DNA from: Congzhengia minquanensis
GTDB taxonomy: Bacteria > Bacillota > Clostridia > UBA1381 > UBA9506
Length of the DNA stretch: 64,000 bases
NCBI RefSeq assembly: GCF_014384785.1
Contig: NZ_JACRSU010000002.1
Coordinates: 1-64,000 of the forward strand
Reading direction: 5' to 3'
Shown here: in pieces, positions 34,699-43,570 of the stretch
Position numbering within the stretch: the stretch's first letter is position 1
How the letters are laid out: each line of letters starts with the position of its first letter
Made by a program: the position numbers and the translations under genes
Notes under the pieces: model-generated
The model's input: the letters and a program-made list of their open reading frames with translations, nothing else
What the model was told of the DNA's origin: nothing
Database searches by the model: none

Positions 34699-35670
34699 AT
34701 GAGCCGAAACGAATCGAAATCCTGTCACATCACCAGCATTGGCGGACAGGCTGTTATAGAAGGCGTTATGATGCGCGGCCCGAAAGAGACCGCCATTGCA
34801 GTCCGCAAGCCGGACGGAGAAATTATTGTTGAGAAAAAACCTATCAATTCATTTGTTCAGAAATTTAAAATTAATAAAATTCCCATTGTTCGCGGTGTCT
34901 TTTCTTTCTTTGAGTCACTGATTGTGGGCACGAAAGCGCTGATGTTTTCTGCTGAATTTTATGATGTGGAAGACGAGGACGATAAAAAGAAAAAAGAAAC
35001 CATGACCGCTGAGGAACTGGAAGCTTATAACAAAAAAAACGACAAGATGATGACCGGAGCGATTTTCGTATCTGTAGCGGTTGCACTGATTTTCGGCATC
35101 GGCGTGTTTATGCTTCTGCCAACCTTTTTGGTGGGCCTGCTGCGGGACTATGCACATTTAACCAACAACATCGCGGCAACGCTTTTAGAGGGCGTGGTGC
35201 GCATTGTTATTTTCGTCATTTATATTTTGCTGGTTTCAAAAATGAAAGACATTCACCGTGTTTTTCAATATCACGGCGCCGAGCACAAAACCATTTTCTG
35301 TTATGAAAACGGCGATGATTTAACTGTTGAAAACGTGAAAAAGCAAGGAAGACTGCACCCGCGGTGCGGAACCAGCTTTTTAATTTTGGTTATGATTATC
35401 AGTATTATTGTGTTTTCATTTGTGTCTTGGGAAAATCCCATTCAGCGTGTAATAATCCGCTTGCTTCTGCTTCCGTTGGTAGCAGGCCTATCCTATGAAC
35501 TGATTAAATTTGCCGGCAGGCACAGCGGCGCGATTGTGGATATTATCAGTGCGCCGGGAATGTGGCTGCAAAAAATCACTACCGCAGAACCGGACGAAAG
35601 CCAGATTGAAGTTGCGATTGCATCTTTAAAAAGCGTGTTAACAGGGAATAAAAATGACGATAAGTGGTAA
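34699..35670 (+). CDS. yqhQ: DUF1385 (YqhQ-family) membrane protein
   Basis: The 323-residue protein begins with the family signature [16 protein letters not shown], has several transmembrane segments (about 110-145, 155-180, 225-250) and the conserved [20 protein letters not shown] block followed by HPRCGTSFL. YqhQ proteins are membrane proteins of unknown biochemical role, common in Bacillota and usually close to prmC and prfA. The ATG at 34699 fits the signature. It overlaps prmC by 17 bases. Confidence 0.92.
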   Translation: MSRNESKSCHITSIGGQAVIEGVMMRGPKETAIAVRKPDGEIIVEKKPINSFVQKFKINKIPIVRGVFSFFESLIVGTKALMFSAEFYDVEDEDDKKKKETMTAEELEAYNKKNDKMMTGAIFVSVAVALIFGIGVFMLLPTFLVGLLRDYAHLTNNIAATLLEGVVRIVIFVIYILLVSKMKDIHRVFQYHGAEHKTIFCYENGDDLTVENVKKQGRLHPRCGTSFLILVMIISIIVFSFVSWENPIQRVIIRLLLLPLVAGLSYELIKFAGRHSGAIVDIISAPGMWLQKITTAEPDESQIEVAIASLKSVLTGNKNDDKW

Positions 35671-36583
35671 TGGAACCATTGGGGAGAGCTTAGCTCAGGC
35701 TACAAAATTGCTGCTTGCGGAAAATGGATTTACATCGCCGCGTTTAGACTGCGAGGTTCTGCTGGGTCACGTGCTTCACTGCTCCCGAATTGATCTGGTT
35801 TTAAATCGTGAGAAACGGTTAAGCAACGAGGAACAAAACACTTTTGCTGCCATGGTAAAGCGGCGGCTGAACCATGAGCCCGTGAGCTATATTACCCAGT
35901 CAAAGGAATTTATGTCGCTGGACTTTTTTGTTGAACAAGGTGTTCTAATTCCCCGGCCGGAAACGGAGATGTTGGTGGAATTTATCATAAAAACGTATGA
36001 AACGGCAGACAATGTTTCCATCCTTGATTTATGTACCGGAAGCGGCGCGATTGCCGTAAGTCTTGCTTATTATTTAAAAAATGCCCGGTTAACCGCGGTG
36101 GATAAATTCGACGTCTGCATCAATGCCGCATTAAAAAATGCGGCCCGCTACGCGCTGTCAGAGCGCATCTCCGTGATTCAGACAGATATTTTAAATGGGC
36201 TTCATGCTGATCAAAAACATCACTGTATTGTGTCAAACCCGCCATACATAAAAAATGCCGACCTCTCTTCCCTACCGATCGATGTCAAAAACTTTGAACC
36301 CGAATATGCCTTAAACGGCGGCGGAGACGGGCTGGAGTTTTATCGGATTATTACGGCGTTTGCGGCAGAAAACCTTTTTTCGAATGGAAAACTGGTGTTT
36401 GAAATAGGTTTTGACCAGGGCGGTGCTGTAAAAAAAATAATTGAAGAAAACAGCGCATTTCACTCTATCACCATTACAAAAGACTTTGCGGGGCTGGACA
36501 GAATGGTTACCGCAGTGAAAGGGAACGAAGCATATGGAAAGAAACTCTGCCCGAGCGGAATTAAAACGGCAAAACACTATTAA
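35654..36583 (+). CDS. prmC: peptide chain release factor N5-glutamine methyltransferase
   Basis: The 309-residue enzyme methylates the glutamine of the GGQ motif in release factors with SAM. The N-terminal helical domain (residues 1-90) precedes the Rossmann fold with ILDLCTGSGAIAVSLA and the catalytic NPPYIKN (about residues 194-200). Length is slightly above the usual 280-290. It overlaps yqhQ upstream by 17 bases and the CapA-like gene downstream by 50 bases. The release factor gene prfA, its common neighbour, is not next to it. Confidence 0.95.
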   Translation: MTISGNGTIGESLAQATKLLLAENGFTSPRLDCEVLLGHVLHCSRIDLVLNREKRLSNEEQNTFAAMVKRRLNHEPVSYITQSKEFMSLDFFVEQGVLIPRPETEMLVEFIIKTYETADNVSILDLCTGSGAIAVSLAYYLKNARLTAVDKFDVCINAALKNAARYALSERISVIQTDILNGLHADQKHHCIVSNPPYIKNADLSSLPIDVKNFEPEYALNGGGDGLEFYRIITAFAAENLFSNGKLVFEIGFDQGGAVKKIIEENSAFHSITITKDFAGLDRMVTAVKGNEAYGKKLCPSGIKTAKHY

Positions 36584-37754
36584 GCGCATTGTTTTAGCAT
36601 GTTCTGTGGTTATCGTTGTGGTGCTGGCCGGAATTGGCACAACCAAGCTGACACACCATTTTGACAATGGCAGCGCCCAGGTTTCGCAAACGGTTAAAAC
36701 CAACAAGAAAAAGCAGCAAACAAACGAACTTTCGTTGGTGATGGTTGGCGATAACCTCATACATATGCCGTTAATCAGCGATGCGCAGGAGGAAAACGGA
36801 AGTTTAAATTTTGGCGGTCTTTATGCAGAGATGGCGTCCTATTTTCAGGCGGCCGATCTATCGGTGATTGTGCAGGAAACAATTTTGGGCGGAAAATCGC
36901 TTGGCTACTCTGGCTATCCTTTGTTTAACTCCCCTCAGGAGGTTGGCGACGCAGTTGCAAATGCCGGATTTGACATTGTGCTTTCTGCCACGAACCACGC
37001 GTTGGACAAAGGAGAAAAAGGGATTGTAAACACGTTGGAATTTTGGAAAAAGCATCCTGGTGTTACCGTGCTTGGCTTAAACCAATCACAGGAAGATTAT
37101 GACGCCGTAAAGTATATTGAGAAAAACGGCATTAAACTGGCCGTGCTGAATTACACTGACAGTACCAACGGAATATCTCCGCCGAAATCGAAAGAGTATT
37201 TAGTGAACAAAGTAAACCGTGATAAAATTGAAAAGGATTTACATACAGCCGAAGAAAATGCGGATTTTACCGTTGTGTTTATGCATTGGGGCACGGAATA
37301 TAGGTTTTCCGCCGATGATGGACAAAAGGACCTGGCACACTTTATGACGGAGCGCGGGGCCGATTTGATTATGGGCTCGCACCCCCATGTGGTGGAGCCG
37401 GCGGAATGGATTGAAACCGAAAACGGCGGCAAAGCGTTGGTGTTCTATTCCTTAGGAAATTATGTGTCCCGTCAAAAAGAGGCGGCAAACCTGGTTGGCG
37501 CAATGGGAAAGGTAAAAATATGCTCCAATGAGGAACGCGGAACTTACATTGATTCTGCGTCTGTTATGCCTACCGTAACGCATTATAATGCAAACTCAAG
37601 GGAGTTTCGTGTATATCCGTTGAAAGATTATACCGACGAACTGGCCGAAAAACACGGTGTGGCACAATACGACGGCAAAGTGAGCGTTGACAGATTTAAA
37701 AAGGTCTTTGATGATGTGTTTGGCGACTGCACCGCTGTTACGGTCGAAAATTAA
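36534..37754 (+). CDS. CapA-family (PGA_cap) metallophosphoesterase-like protein
   Basis: The 406-residue protein has an N-terminal membrane anchor (residues about 17-36), a Lys/Gln-rich linker and a PGA_cap domain. The motifs are LVMVGDNLIH, the SATNHALDKGEKG block, FMHWGTEY and MGSHPHVVEPAEW, the metal-site residues of the calcineurin-like fold. CapA proteins take part in poly-gamma-glutamate or related envelope synthesis; lone homologues such as this one have no known substrate. The start lies 50 bases inside prmC in another frame, so the two are probably coupled. A terminator follows at 37772-37807. Confidence 0.88.
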   Translation: MERNSARAELKRQNTIKRIVLACSVVIVVVLAGIGTTKLTHHFDNGSAQVSQTVKTNKKKQQTNELSLVMVGDNLIHMPLISDAQEENGSLNFGGLYAEMASYFQAADLSVIVQETILGGKSLGYSGYPLFNSPQEVGDAVANAGFDIVLSATNHALDKGEKGIVNTLEFWKKHPGVTVLGLNQSQEDYDAVKYIEKNGIKLAVLNYTDSTNGISPPKSKEYLVNKVNRDKIEKDLHTAEENADFTVVFMHWGTEYRFSADDGQKDLAHFMTERGADLIMGSHPHVVEPAEWIETENGGKALVFYSLGNYVSRQKEAANLVGAMGKVKICSNEERGTYIDSASVMPTVTHYNANSREFRVYPLKDYTDELAEKHGVAQYDGKVSVDRFKKVFDDVFGDCTAVTVEN

Positions 37755-37771
37755 ATCTATTTGCAAAAAAG

Positions 37772-37807
37772 CACCGACACATAAAATAAATATGTCGGTG
37801 TTTTTAT
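37772..37807 (+). terminator. terminator after the CapA-like gene
   Basis: An 8-bp stem CACCGACA (37772-37779) with its complement TGTCGGTG (37793-37800) is followed by a T-run (37801-37805). Confidence 0.75.
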
Positions 37808-37809
37808 TT

Positions 37810-38052
37810 TTATTTTATTTCTTGTTCCAGCTCTCTGAAAATTTCTGTTTCAAAAAAATCAATTAATGTAATACCCAACCCGTCACATATCATTTTCAGC
37901 GTAACAATACCCGGATTTTGACTTTTACCATATAAAATATTTTTGATTGTTGATGGTGCAATGCCAGATTCGGTCGCTAATTTATGAATTGTAAAGTGCT
38001 TTTCCGTACATAACGACAATATTCTATTTTTCACTGCTTCATACGTATTCAT
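37810..38052 (-). CDS. small XRE-family transcriptional regulator
   Basis: The 80-residue protein is one helix-turn-helix domain: KNRILSLCTEKHFTIHKLATES, then GIAPSTIKNILYGKSQNPG and LKMICDGLGITLIDFF. This is the Cro/CI (HTH_3/HTH_26) pattern without an effector domain. ATG 38052 is chosen because GAGGTGA lies 7 bases upstream. It is divergent from the large phosphoesterase gene; the shared 250-base gap holds three similar repeats that may be its sites. Small regulators of this type often control an adjacent gene; what it senses is unknown. Confidence 0.88.
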   Translation of the reverse strand: MNTYEAVKNRILSLCTEKHFTIHKLATESGIAPSTIKNILYGKSQNPGIVTLKMICDGLGITLIDFFETEIFRELEQEIK

Positions 38053-38072
38053 ATATATCACCTCATTTAAGT

Positions 38073-38142
38073 TATAGGCTAATTATAGACTTTTATACTT
38101 GACAAGGTAGGCTATATATGATACAATATTGGCTATAAATAG
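38073..38142. promoter_or_regulatory. three GGCTA-type repeats around a plus-strand promoter
   Basis: Three similar sequences start with GGCTA and continue with an AT-rich ATAG/ATGA segment: around 38077-38088, 38110-38121 and 38131-38142. Their spacings of 33 and 21 bp are about three and two helix turns, so all face the same side. A plus-strand promoter (TTGACA 38099-38104, 17 bases, TACAAT 38122-38127) lies among them. The gap 38053-38301 holds nothing else I can name apart from the roughly 165-base leader of the phosphoesterase gene. Confidence 0.6.
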
Positions 38143-38301
38143 TCTTTGCTTTGCATTATAATTTCTGTTTTATAATTTGATATGCGACTTTTTTATAAAT
38201 TATTAGTAATATTTTATATTGATTATTTTTGAAGAACAAGTTAAAATAAAATTACCGGGAATAATTTATCATACATCCACAAAAAGAAAGGGGAACAAGA
38301 G

Positions 38302-41300
38302 ATGAAAAAATTTTTAACCGCGTTACTCACGGTGGCAATGCTTTTTGGAACGCTGCTGCCGGTAACGTTTGCCGCTGACAGTTGGGTGGAAAACCCAGAC
38401 ATTAGCGGTGCAGATTTGAAGTTCGGCATGATAGGCGACTCACATGTAACATCAGACAGTTCAATTTTAAGCTGGTTTCAAGAATCGCTCACTGCCCAGA
38501 AAACCATTGGCGGCGGAACGCTGGACGCTCTTGCATTAACTGGCGACGTGATTTATCAGAATAAATCTGATGAAGTTATTACGGACCGTTACGATTCCGT
38601 TATGACGTCGTTAGACAATGCCGGATACGGCTCAGACGAGGGAGAAGTTCCTTTTGTATTTGCAATGGGAAATCATGAATTTCCGCAGAACGGCAGTTTA
38701 TCTGCAGAAAAGGTTCAGGAGTCAAAAGACTTGTTTGTAACAAAAACAGGTCAATCATTGAACTATCAAACCACAATTAAAGGCTATCATTTCATTGCTG
38801 CCGCGCCGGAAAATTATAACCTTGCTTACAGCAGTGAAACTGAAACCTGGCTGAAGGAGAAAATTGACGCTGCCATTTCAGAAGACAGCAAGAAACCAGT
38901 GTTTGTGCTTCTGCACGGTCCGATTCAGGGAACCGTTTTCAACAATCACATCAAAAGCTATTCAGATGAGTTCTTAGCATATTTAAAAACAAAACCACAG
39001 GTTGTGAACTTAACTGCCCACTGGCACGTTCCGGCTCAGCTGCCGCAGACCATTTGGCAGGATGGCTTCACAGTCTTTCAAACCCCGCTTACAGGCGGCG
39101 GCTATTTAGAAGAATTAAACTGTACGTCAACCGGAAACATCAGCAGCGTACACCAGTCCTCGATGATTGCCGTGAAAGACAATGTGGTTAAAATTTATAA
39201 GCTTGACTTAGTTACAAAAGAGCTTATCGGCGAACCCTGGGTTATTGATATTCCGTCGATCGTGTCGGATATGACAGACGAAGACTCAACCAATGACACA
39301 GAGCATTACCTTTATTCTGCTGACAAGCGTCAAAACTCCGCGGTACCCGAATTTCCTGCCGGTGCTGAAATCACTGCTACGCCTGTTGGGAATGGCATTA
39401 CCGTTACCTACCCAAACAATGCAACAAATTTGGAGTCAGGCAGTCAACAGGACGGATTTGTGAGAGCTTACAAGGTAGAAGTCACAAATGAAAGCGGTTC
39501 GGTTCTTTCCTCTCAAACATATCAGGCAGATTTTTACTTGCCGGAGAGCAGCAGGGCAACGAGTTGCACAAGAACCATCGGCGGACTGGGTTACGGAGCA
39601 ACTTTCAATGTTAACGTTTATCCCATGAGCCCGCTGGGAGTTTTTGGCACTCCTCTTTCAGCTACCTGTACCACTGAGGATAATTCAATTCCTGCAAATG
39701 CAATTAGATATGAGTTTGAGGATTATTACCCCATAACGAGTATTATAAAAACCAGCACTCTTGCAAGTAACGGAAAATTAGTATCATCTAGTCAGGGAGG
39801 TACCGTTAGTACTGGTCACGTTGCAAGAACTATAGACGCATCGTGTACCTTTGAAATTAATCTACCTGTAGGCGGAGAATATAACTTGGAATATACCCTC
39901 GGCGACCAATGCAGCAATGATTATGTCAGCGTCGTTACGCTGCTCATTGACAATGAAACAATCGGTAAAAACGACAGTTCCTATGCTGAAGACATTTCTG
40001 CTGGTAAATCGTATCCGTGGCAATATATTCCGATGCGAATTTACCGGAAAAGTGTTACGTTAAGCAAGGGAACACACACGGTGAAACTTCAGGTAGACGC
40101 ACCTATTGCTACCTCACAGCCTAATCTGTTCTGCGCAGACTACTTGCAGTTCACCCCAAAAACGGCCTCAATTTCTCAGAACAAAGTGACCACGCTTGAA
40201 TTTGAAGACTATGCAGACGATTTTGTAGACGTAACACCCAACGTAAAAACAGGAACCAGCCAAACAAGCGGCAGCGGATATATTCACTTTGATACGGCGA
40301 TCAGAACAGAACCCGTTACGCTTGACATCCCGGTTTCTGTAGACGCGGAAGGTAGTTATAACTTTAAATATGTTGCATCTGGTAATAGTTTTAGCGTCAC
40401 AGAGTTATATTTAGATGATGCTGAAACACCGTTTTGGACGAAAGAGGGCAATAATGGTGTCGCTTTGGAATCCGAAAAGATTGACAACAAATGGACATAC
40501 TTCGACCAAACATGGCACCAGGCTTATCAGTATGATTTTTCAGCCACTCTGCCCTCCGGCGAACACACCATTCATTTAAAACTGCTGACAAGGCCGGCTG
40601 AGAACAGTCAACGAGACGTCTGCATTTGCATGGATTATCTTAAAATTATCCCGCCCGAAATGCTTGCCATCAAAAAAGATGCCGCAACCAGGATTGAATT
40701 TGAGGATTACCAAAAGAATTTTTCCATTCTTCAGAACGATGGCTCAACTCATACGCCGAATATTTCATCTACTACACGCTGCAGCAACGGGAAGTATTTG
40801 GGGATTGATAGCACTGATAACCTTGCGGCGAATGACTACGAAACTTTTATAATTCCGATTACCGTAGAGCAAGCAGACAATTATGATATAGAATATGTGA
40901 TTAATGATAACTTCAGTAGCTATGATATCTTTTTAAACAGCATCAACGGCCTTTGTCTGAGCAACAATGTGACGACATATGCGGACACTGAAAAAGATAG
41001 TGACGGCAAATATACTTACTTTAATAGCAAATGGGCTCCGGCCACTTTTCATAACGGCACAGTATTTCTTCCAGCCGGAGACCACAATCTTATTTTCCGG
41101 ATTGAAAAGCGCAGCTCTAGTGCCGACTATGCACTCTATTTAGACTATTTAGAGTTCAGCCCTGCTGATAGCTTTGCTATAACAGACGGCACAGCAACCG
41201 CAAAGGCAACAATGGCTGAAGCTGTAACAGGCAAGGCAATTTTAGCACTTTACAACGACAAAGAGCTTGTTTCCACTGGATTTACCGATGTAGCAGACGC

Positions 41301-41427
41301 AGCCGTTGTAACGGCATACGCGTCCGTGCCTGCTTCTGCAACCATTACACACGCAAAGCTGTTTGTGTGGAGCGACTTAGAAAACTGCATTCCGCAGACA
41401 GCAGCAAAATCATTTACAGTTAAGTAA
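38302..41427 (+). CDS. secreted metallophosphoesterase with three CBM-like modules
   Basis: The 1041-residue protein has a signal peptide (cleavage near FAADSW), so it is exported. The N-terminal calcineurin-like phosphoesterase domain (about 30-300) has FGMIGDSH, LTGDVIY, FAMGNHEF, LLHGPIQG and NLTAHWHVP, so the metal site seems complete. A fibronectin type III-like segment follows (about 350-460). Three similar modules begin with EFEDY near residues 470, 632 and 798, about 163 residues apart, and resemble beta-sandwich carbohydrate-binding modules of the CBM6/CBM35 kind. A short C-terminal domain ends in AKSFTVK without an LPxTG anchor. It probably removes phosphate or cleaves phosphodiesters on glycans or cell-surface polymers; this is inference. 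AAAGGGG lies 11 bases before the ATG. Confidence 0.87.
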   Translation: MKKFLTALLTVAMLFGTLLPVTFAADSWVENPDISGADLKFGMIGDSHVTSDSSILSWFQESLTAQKTIGGGTLDALALTGDVIYQNKSDEVITDRYDSVMTSLDNAGYGSDEGEVPFVFAMGNHEFPQNGSLSAEKVQESKDLFVTKTGQSLNYQTTIKGYHFIAAAPENYNLAYSSETETWLKEKIDAAISEDSKKPVFVLLHGPIQGTVFNNHIKSYSDEFLAYLKTKPQVVNLTAHWHVPAQLPQTIWQDGFTVFQTPLTGGGYLEELNCTSTGNISSVHQSSMIAVKDNVVKIYKLDLVTKELIGEPWVIDIPSIVSDMTDEDSTNDTEHYLYSADKRQNSAVPEFPAGAEITATPVGNGITVTYPNNATNLESGSQQDGFVRAYKVEVTNESGSVLSSQTYQADFYLPESSRATSCTRTIGGLGYGATFNVNVYPMSPLGVFGTPLSATCTTEDNSIPANAIRYEFEDYYPITSIIKTSTLASNGKLVSSSQGGTVSTGHVARTIDASCTFEINLPVGGEYNLEYTLGDQCSNDYVSVVTLLIDNETIGKNDSSYAEDISAGKSYPWQYIPMRIYRKSVTLSKGTHTVKLQVDAPIATSQPNLFCADYLQFTPKTASISQNKVTTLEFEDYADDFVDVTPNVKTGTSQTSGSGYIHFDTAIRTEPVTLDIPVSVDAEGSYNFKYVASGNSFSVTELYLDDAETPFWTKEGNNGVALESEKIDNKWTYFDQTWHQAYQYDFSATLPSGEHTIHLKLLTRPAENSQRDVCICMDYLKIIPPEMLAIKKDAATRIEFEDYQKNFSILQNDGSTHTPNISSTTRCSNGKYLGIDSTDNLAANDYETFIIPITVEQADNYDIEYVINDNFSSYDIFLNSINGLCLSNNVTTYADTEKDSDGKYTYFNSKWAPATFHNGTVFLPAGDHNLIFRIEKRSSSADYALYLDYLEFSPADSFAITDGTATAKATMAEAVTGKAILALYNDKELVSTGFTDVADAAVVTAYASVPASATITHAKLFVWSDLENCIPQTAAKSFTVK

Positions 41428-41435
41428 AAGTATAA

Positions 41436-41467
41436 AAGAAAGCCCCGCTCTCATGCGGGGCTTTCTT
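41436..41467. terminator. bidirectional terminator between the phosphoesterase gene and lgt
   Basis: A perfect 13-bp stem (AAGAAAGCCCCGC at 41436-41448, complement at 41455-41467) with a 6-base loop sits between two convergent genes. Confidence 0.85.
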
Positions 41468-41470
41468 CTT

Positions 41471-42259
41471 CTATATCAGCGTTTTCTGCTTTCGCTTATT
41501 TACAATGATTAAAACAATTCCAGAAATAACACAGGCGACTGCAACGATTTGTGAAATACGGAAAGGCCCTAAAAATAAACTGTCTGTTCTGAGGCCCTCA
41601 ATCCAAAACCGCCCCAATCCGTAAAGCGTAATATAGCTTAAAAACGCTTCTCCGCTGAACGACATCTTTTTGCGTCGTAAGACCATGATAAGAAACACGC
41701 CCATATTCCAGAGGGACTCATATAGAAATGTGGGATGAACCGCAATTCCTAAATCTAAAAGCTCCATGCGCCACGGAAGGTCTGTAATGGCACCGTATGC
41801 CTCCGCGTTTACAAAATTGCCCCAGCGGCCAAATATCTGGCCGATTAAAAGACCGAATGCACCAATGTCAAAGGCCTTTAAAACACTAATTTTTTTCACT
41901 CGGCAATAGATATATGTAGAGAGGCAGGCGCCGATCACAGCGCCGTAAATTGCAATTCCGCCTTCCCAAATTTTAAATATATCCATCAAATTATCCTTGT
42001 AGCTGTTCCACTCAAAAATTACGTAATAAAGCCGCGCACAAATGACGGATGACGGCAAGCCAAAAATTAAAATATCTAAAAGATTGTCTTTGGAAATCCC
42101 ATAGTCCTTTGCAATGTGCGTACAATAAAGATATGCCATCAAAATTCCGGCGGCAATGATAACGCCATACCAGTGAATGGTTAACCCAAACAGCTGAAAA
42201 GATTCTCTCACCATAAACGGCCCAAGCCGAAGCCCCGGGAAAGCAATTGCATTTACCAC
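41471..42259 (-). CDS. lgt: prolipoprotein diacylglyceryl transferase
   Basis: This 262-residue membrane enzyme transfers a diacylglyceryl group from phosphatidylglycerol to the lipobox cysteine of prolipoproteins. About seven transmembrane segments are visible, with the signature GRWGNFVNAEAYG holding the key Arg and Asn, and HPTFLYESLWN near the C-terminus. GTG 42259 lies 8 bases after AGGAGG, whereas the in-frame ATG at 42265 is only 2 bases from it; both starts stay possible. It is the last gene of the long minus-strand operon and would modify the lipoprotein at 19741-20757 among others. Confidence 0.95.
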   Translation of the reverse strand: MVNAIAFPGLRLGPFMVRESFQLFGLTIHWYGVIIAAGILMAYLYCTHIAKDYGISKDNLLDILIFGLPSSVICARLYYVIFEWNSYKDNLMDIFKIWEGGIAIYGAVIGACLSTYIYCRVKKISVLKAFDIGAFGLLIGQIFGRWGNFVNAEAYGAITDLPWRMELLDLGIAVHPTFLYESLWNMGVFLIMVLRRKKMSFSGEAFLSYITLYGLGRFWIEGLRTDSLFLGPFRISQIVAVACVISGIVLIIVNKRKQKTLI

Positions 42260-42272
42260 GATCATCCCCTCC

Positions 42273-43568
42273 TTATTTTTTCACCGGTTCAATAATCGAA
42301 AGTACAGCCAGGTCTTTTAAAAATCCATGGTTAAGCCGCCTGTTAATATCGTCTAACGTTACCGTTTCGATTACGTCGATATAATCGAACAGCCCAACGT
42401 TATTAAAGGTGTTTGCCAAAAATCCGTGTGCAATGGCGTTAATATTATCAAACTGCTTTACAAACCGGCCAAAAAATGCTTTTTTGAGCCGCTCAAAGTC
42501 AGCTGCTTGAATTCCCTCTTCTTTCAGCTTTTCAAGGCCCTCAAATACCACCTCGCGCACTTGTTCAGGGTTGTTGCTTTCCCCAGAAACAGATGTAAAG
42601 CTATAGTCCTTTTCACATTCGGTTTCATAATCTAAAAAGCCCATGATAAGCCCCTCGTTATATAGCTTATTATAAATATAGCTGGTTTTGCCAAAGGCGA
42701 CCTCCATGATAAAAGAAAACTCAATGTTTTTCTTTAAAAGCGCCGGTCCGTTATATCCTGTGTCGGTATCTTTAAAACCCAGCATAAATGTGGGAACAGA
42801 CACGTCTAAAGATTGCTTCACCGTGTTTTGCACCACTTTTTTCGGTTCATTTCCATAATCTCTCACAGGTTTTCCCGGCAGGATTTCATAGTCAGTAATA
42901 ACTTCATCCACACAGGCACCCACCTGGTCAGGCGTAGCCTCGCCGATTACAAACAGCACCATGTTAGACATGTTATAAAAATTACGGTAGCACTTATACA
43001 GCAGATCTTTGTCAATTTTACTGATGGATTCCACAGAGCCTGCAATGTCGTTTTTCACCGGATGCTGTTCATACATGGCGCTGAGAAAATTAATCATGCA
43101 TCTCCAGTCTGCATCGTCGTCATACATCTTAATTTCCTGACCGATAATCCCCTGCTCTTTTGCCACGTTTTCATCTGTAAAATAGGGCTTGCACACAAAA
43201 TCCAGCAAAATTTTTAAGTTTTCAATGACGTTCGCAGTACACTCAAACAGATATCCCGTCATGTTAAAGCTTGTAAAGGCATTGGCATTTGCACCAAATT
43301 TTGCATACTCCGCAAACACATTTCCGCCGTCGGGCTGTTCAAACAGTTTGTGCTCTAAAAAGTGCGCCACGCCGTCGGGCAGCACCGTAGGCGTTGTTTC
43401 TCCCGGCGCAGTAAATTTATTGTCCACAGAGCCAAAATGCGTGCCAAAAACCGCATAACTTTTGCTGTAGCCGGATTTTGGCATGACATAAACCTTTAAA
43501 CCGCTTTTATGGTTACCGCTGTAGAGCGTTTCGTTCAGCTGTTTAGAAAAATGTTTTACAAATTCCAT
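42273..43568 (-). CDS. M16-family metallopeptidase (YfmH-like)
   Basis: The 431-residue protein is of the insulinase/pitrilysin (M16) family. The inverted zinc motif HFLEH is intact in GVAHFLEHKLF, with the downstream Glu in EQGIIGQEIKMYDDD, so it can be catalytic. It lacks a signal peptide. It is paired with an M16 protein without the motif, the next gene upstream in the operon; such a pair (YfmF/YfmH) is common in Bacillota and is thought to work as a heterodimer. The gap between them is two bases. The substrate is unknown. Confidence 0.93.
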   Translation of the reverse strand: MEFVKHFSKQLNETLYSGNHKSGLKVYVMPKSGYSKSYAVFGTHFGSVDNKFTAPGETTPTVLPDGVAHFLEHKLFEQPDGGNVFAEYAKFGANANAFTSFNMTGYLFECTANVIENLKILLDFVCKPYFTDENVAKEQGIIGQEIKMYDDDADWRCMINFLSAMYEQHPVKNDIAGSVESISKIDKDLLYKCYRNFYNMSNMVLFVIGEATPDQVGACVDEVITDYEILPGKPVRDYGNEPKKVVQNTVKQSLDVSVPTFMLGFKDTDTGYNGPALLKKNIEFSFIMEVAFGKTSYIYNKLYNEGLIMGFLDYETECEKDYSFTSVSGESNNPEQVREVVFEGLEKLKEEGIQAADFERLKKAFFGRFVKQFDNINAIAHGFLANTFNNVGLFDYIDVIETVTLDDINRRLNHGFLKDLAVLSIIEPVKK

Positions 43569-43570
43569 TT

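Noticed and set aside
38220..38301. Small gene or RNA in the leader of the phosphoesterase gene
   Set aside because: The stretch is very AT-rich with no open frame that has a ribosome site and no stable hairpin.
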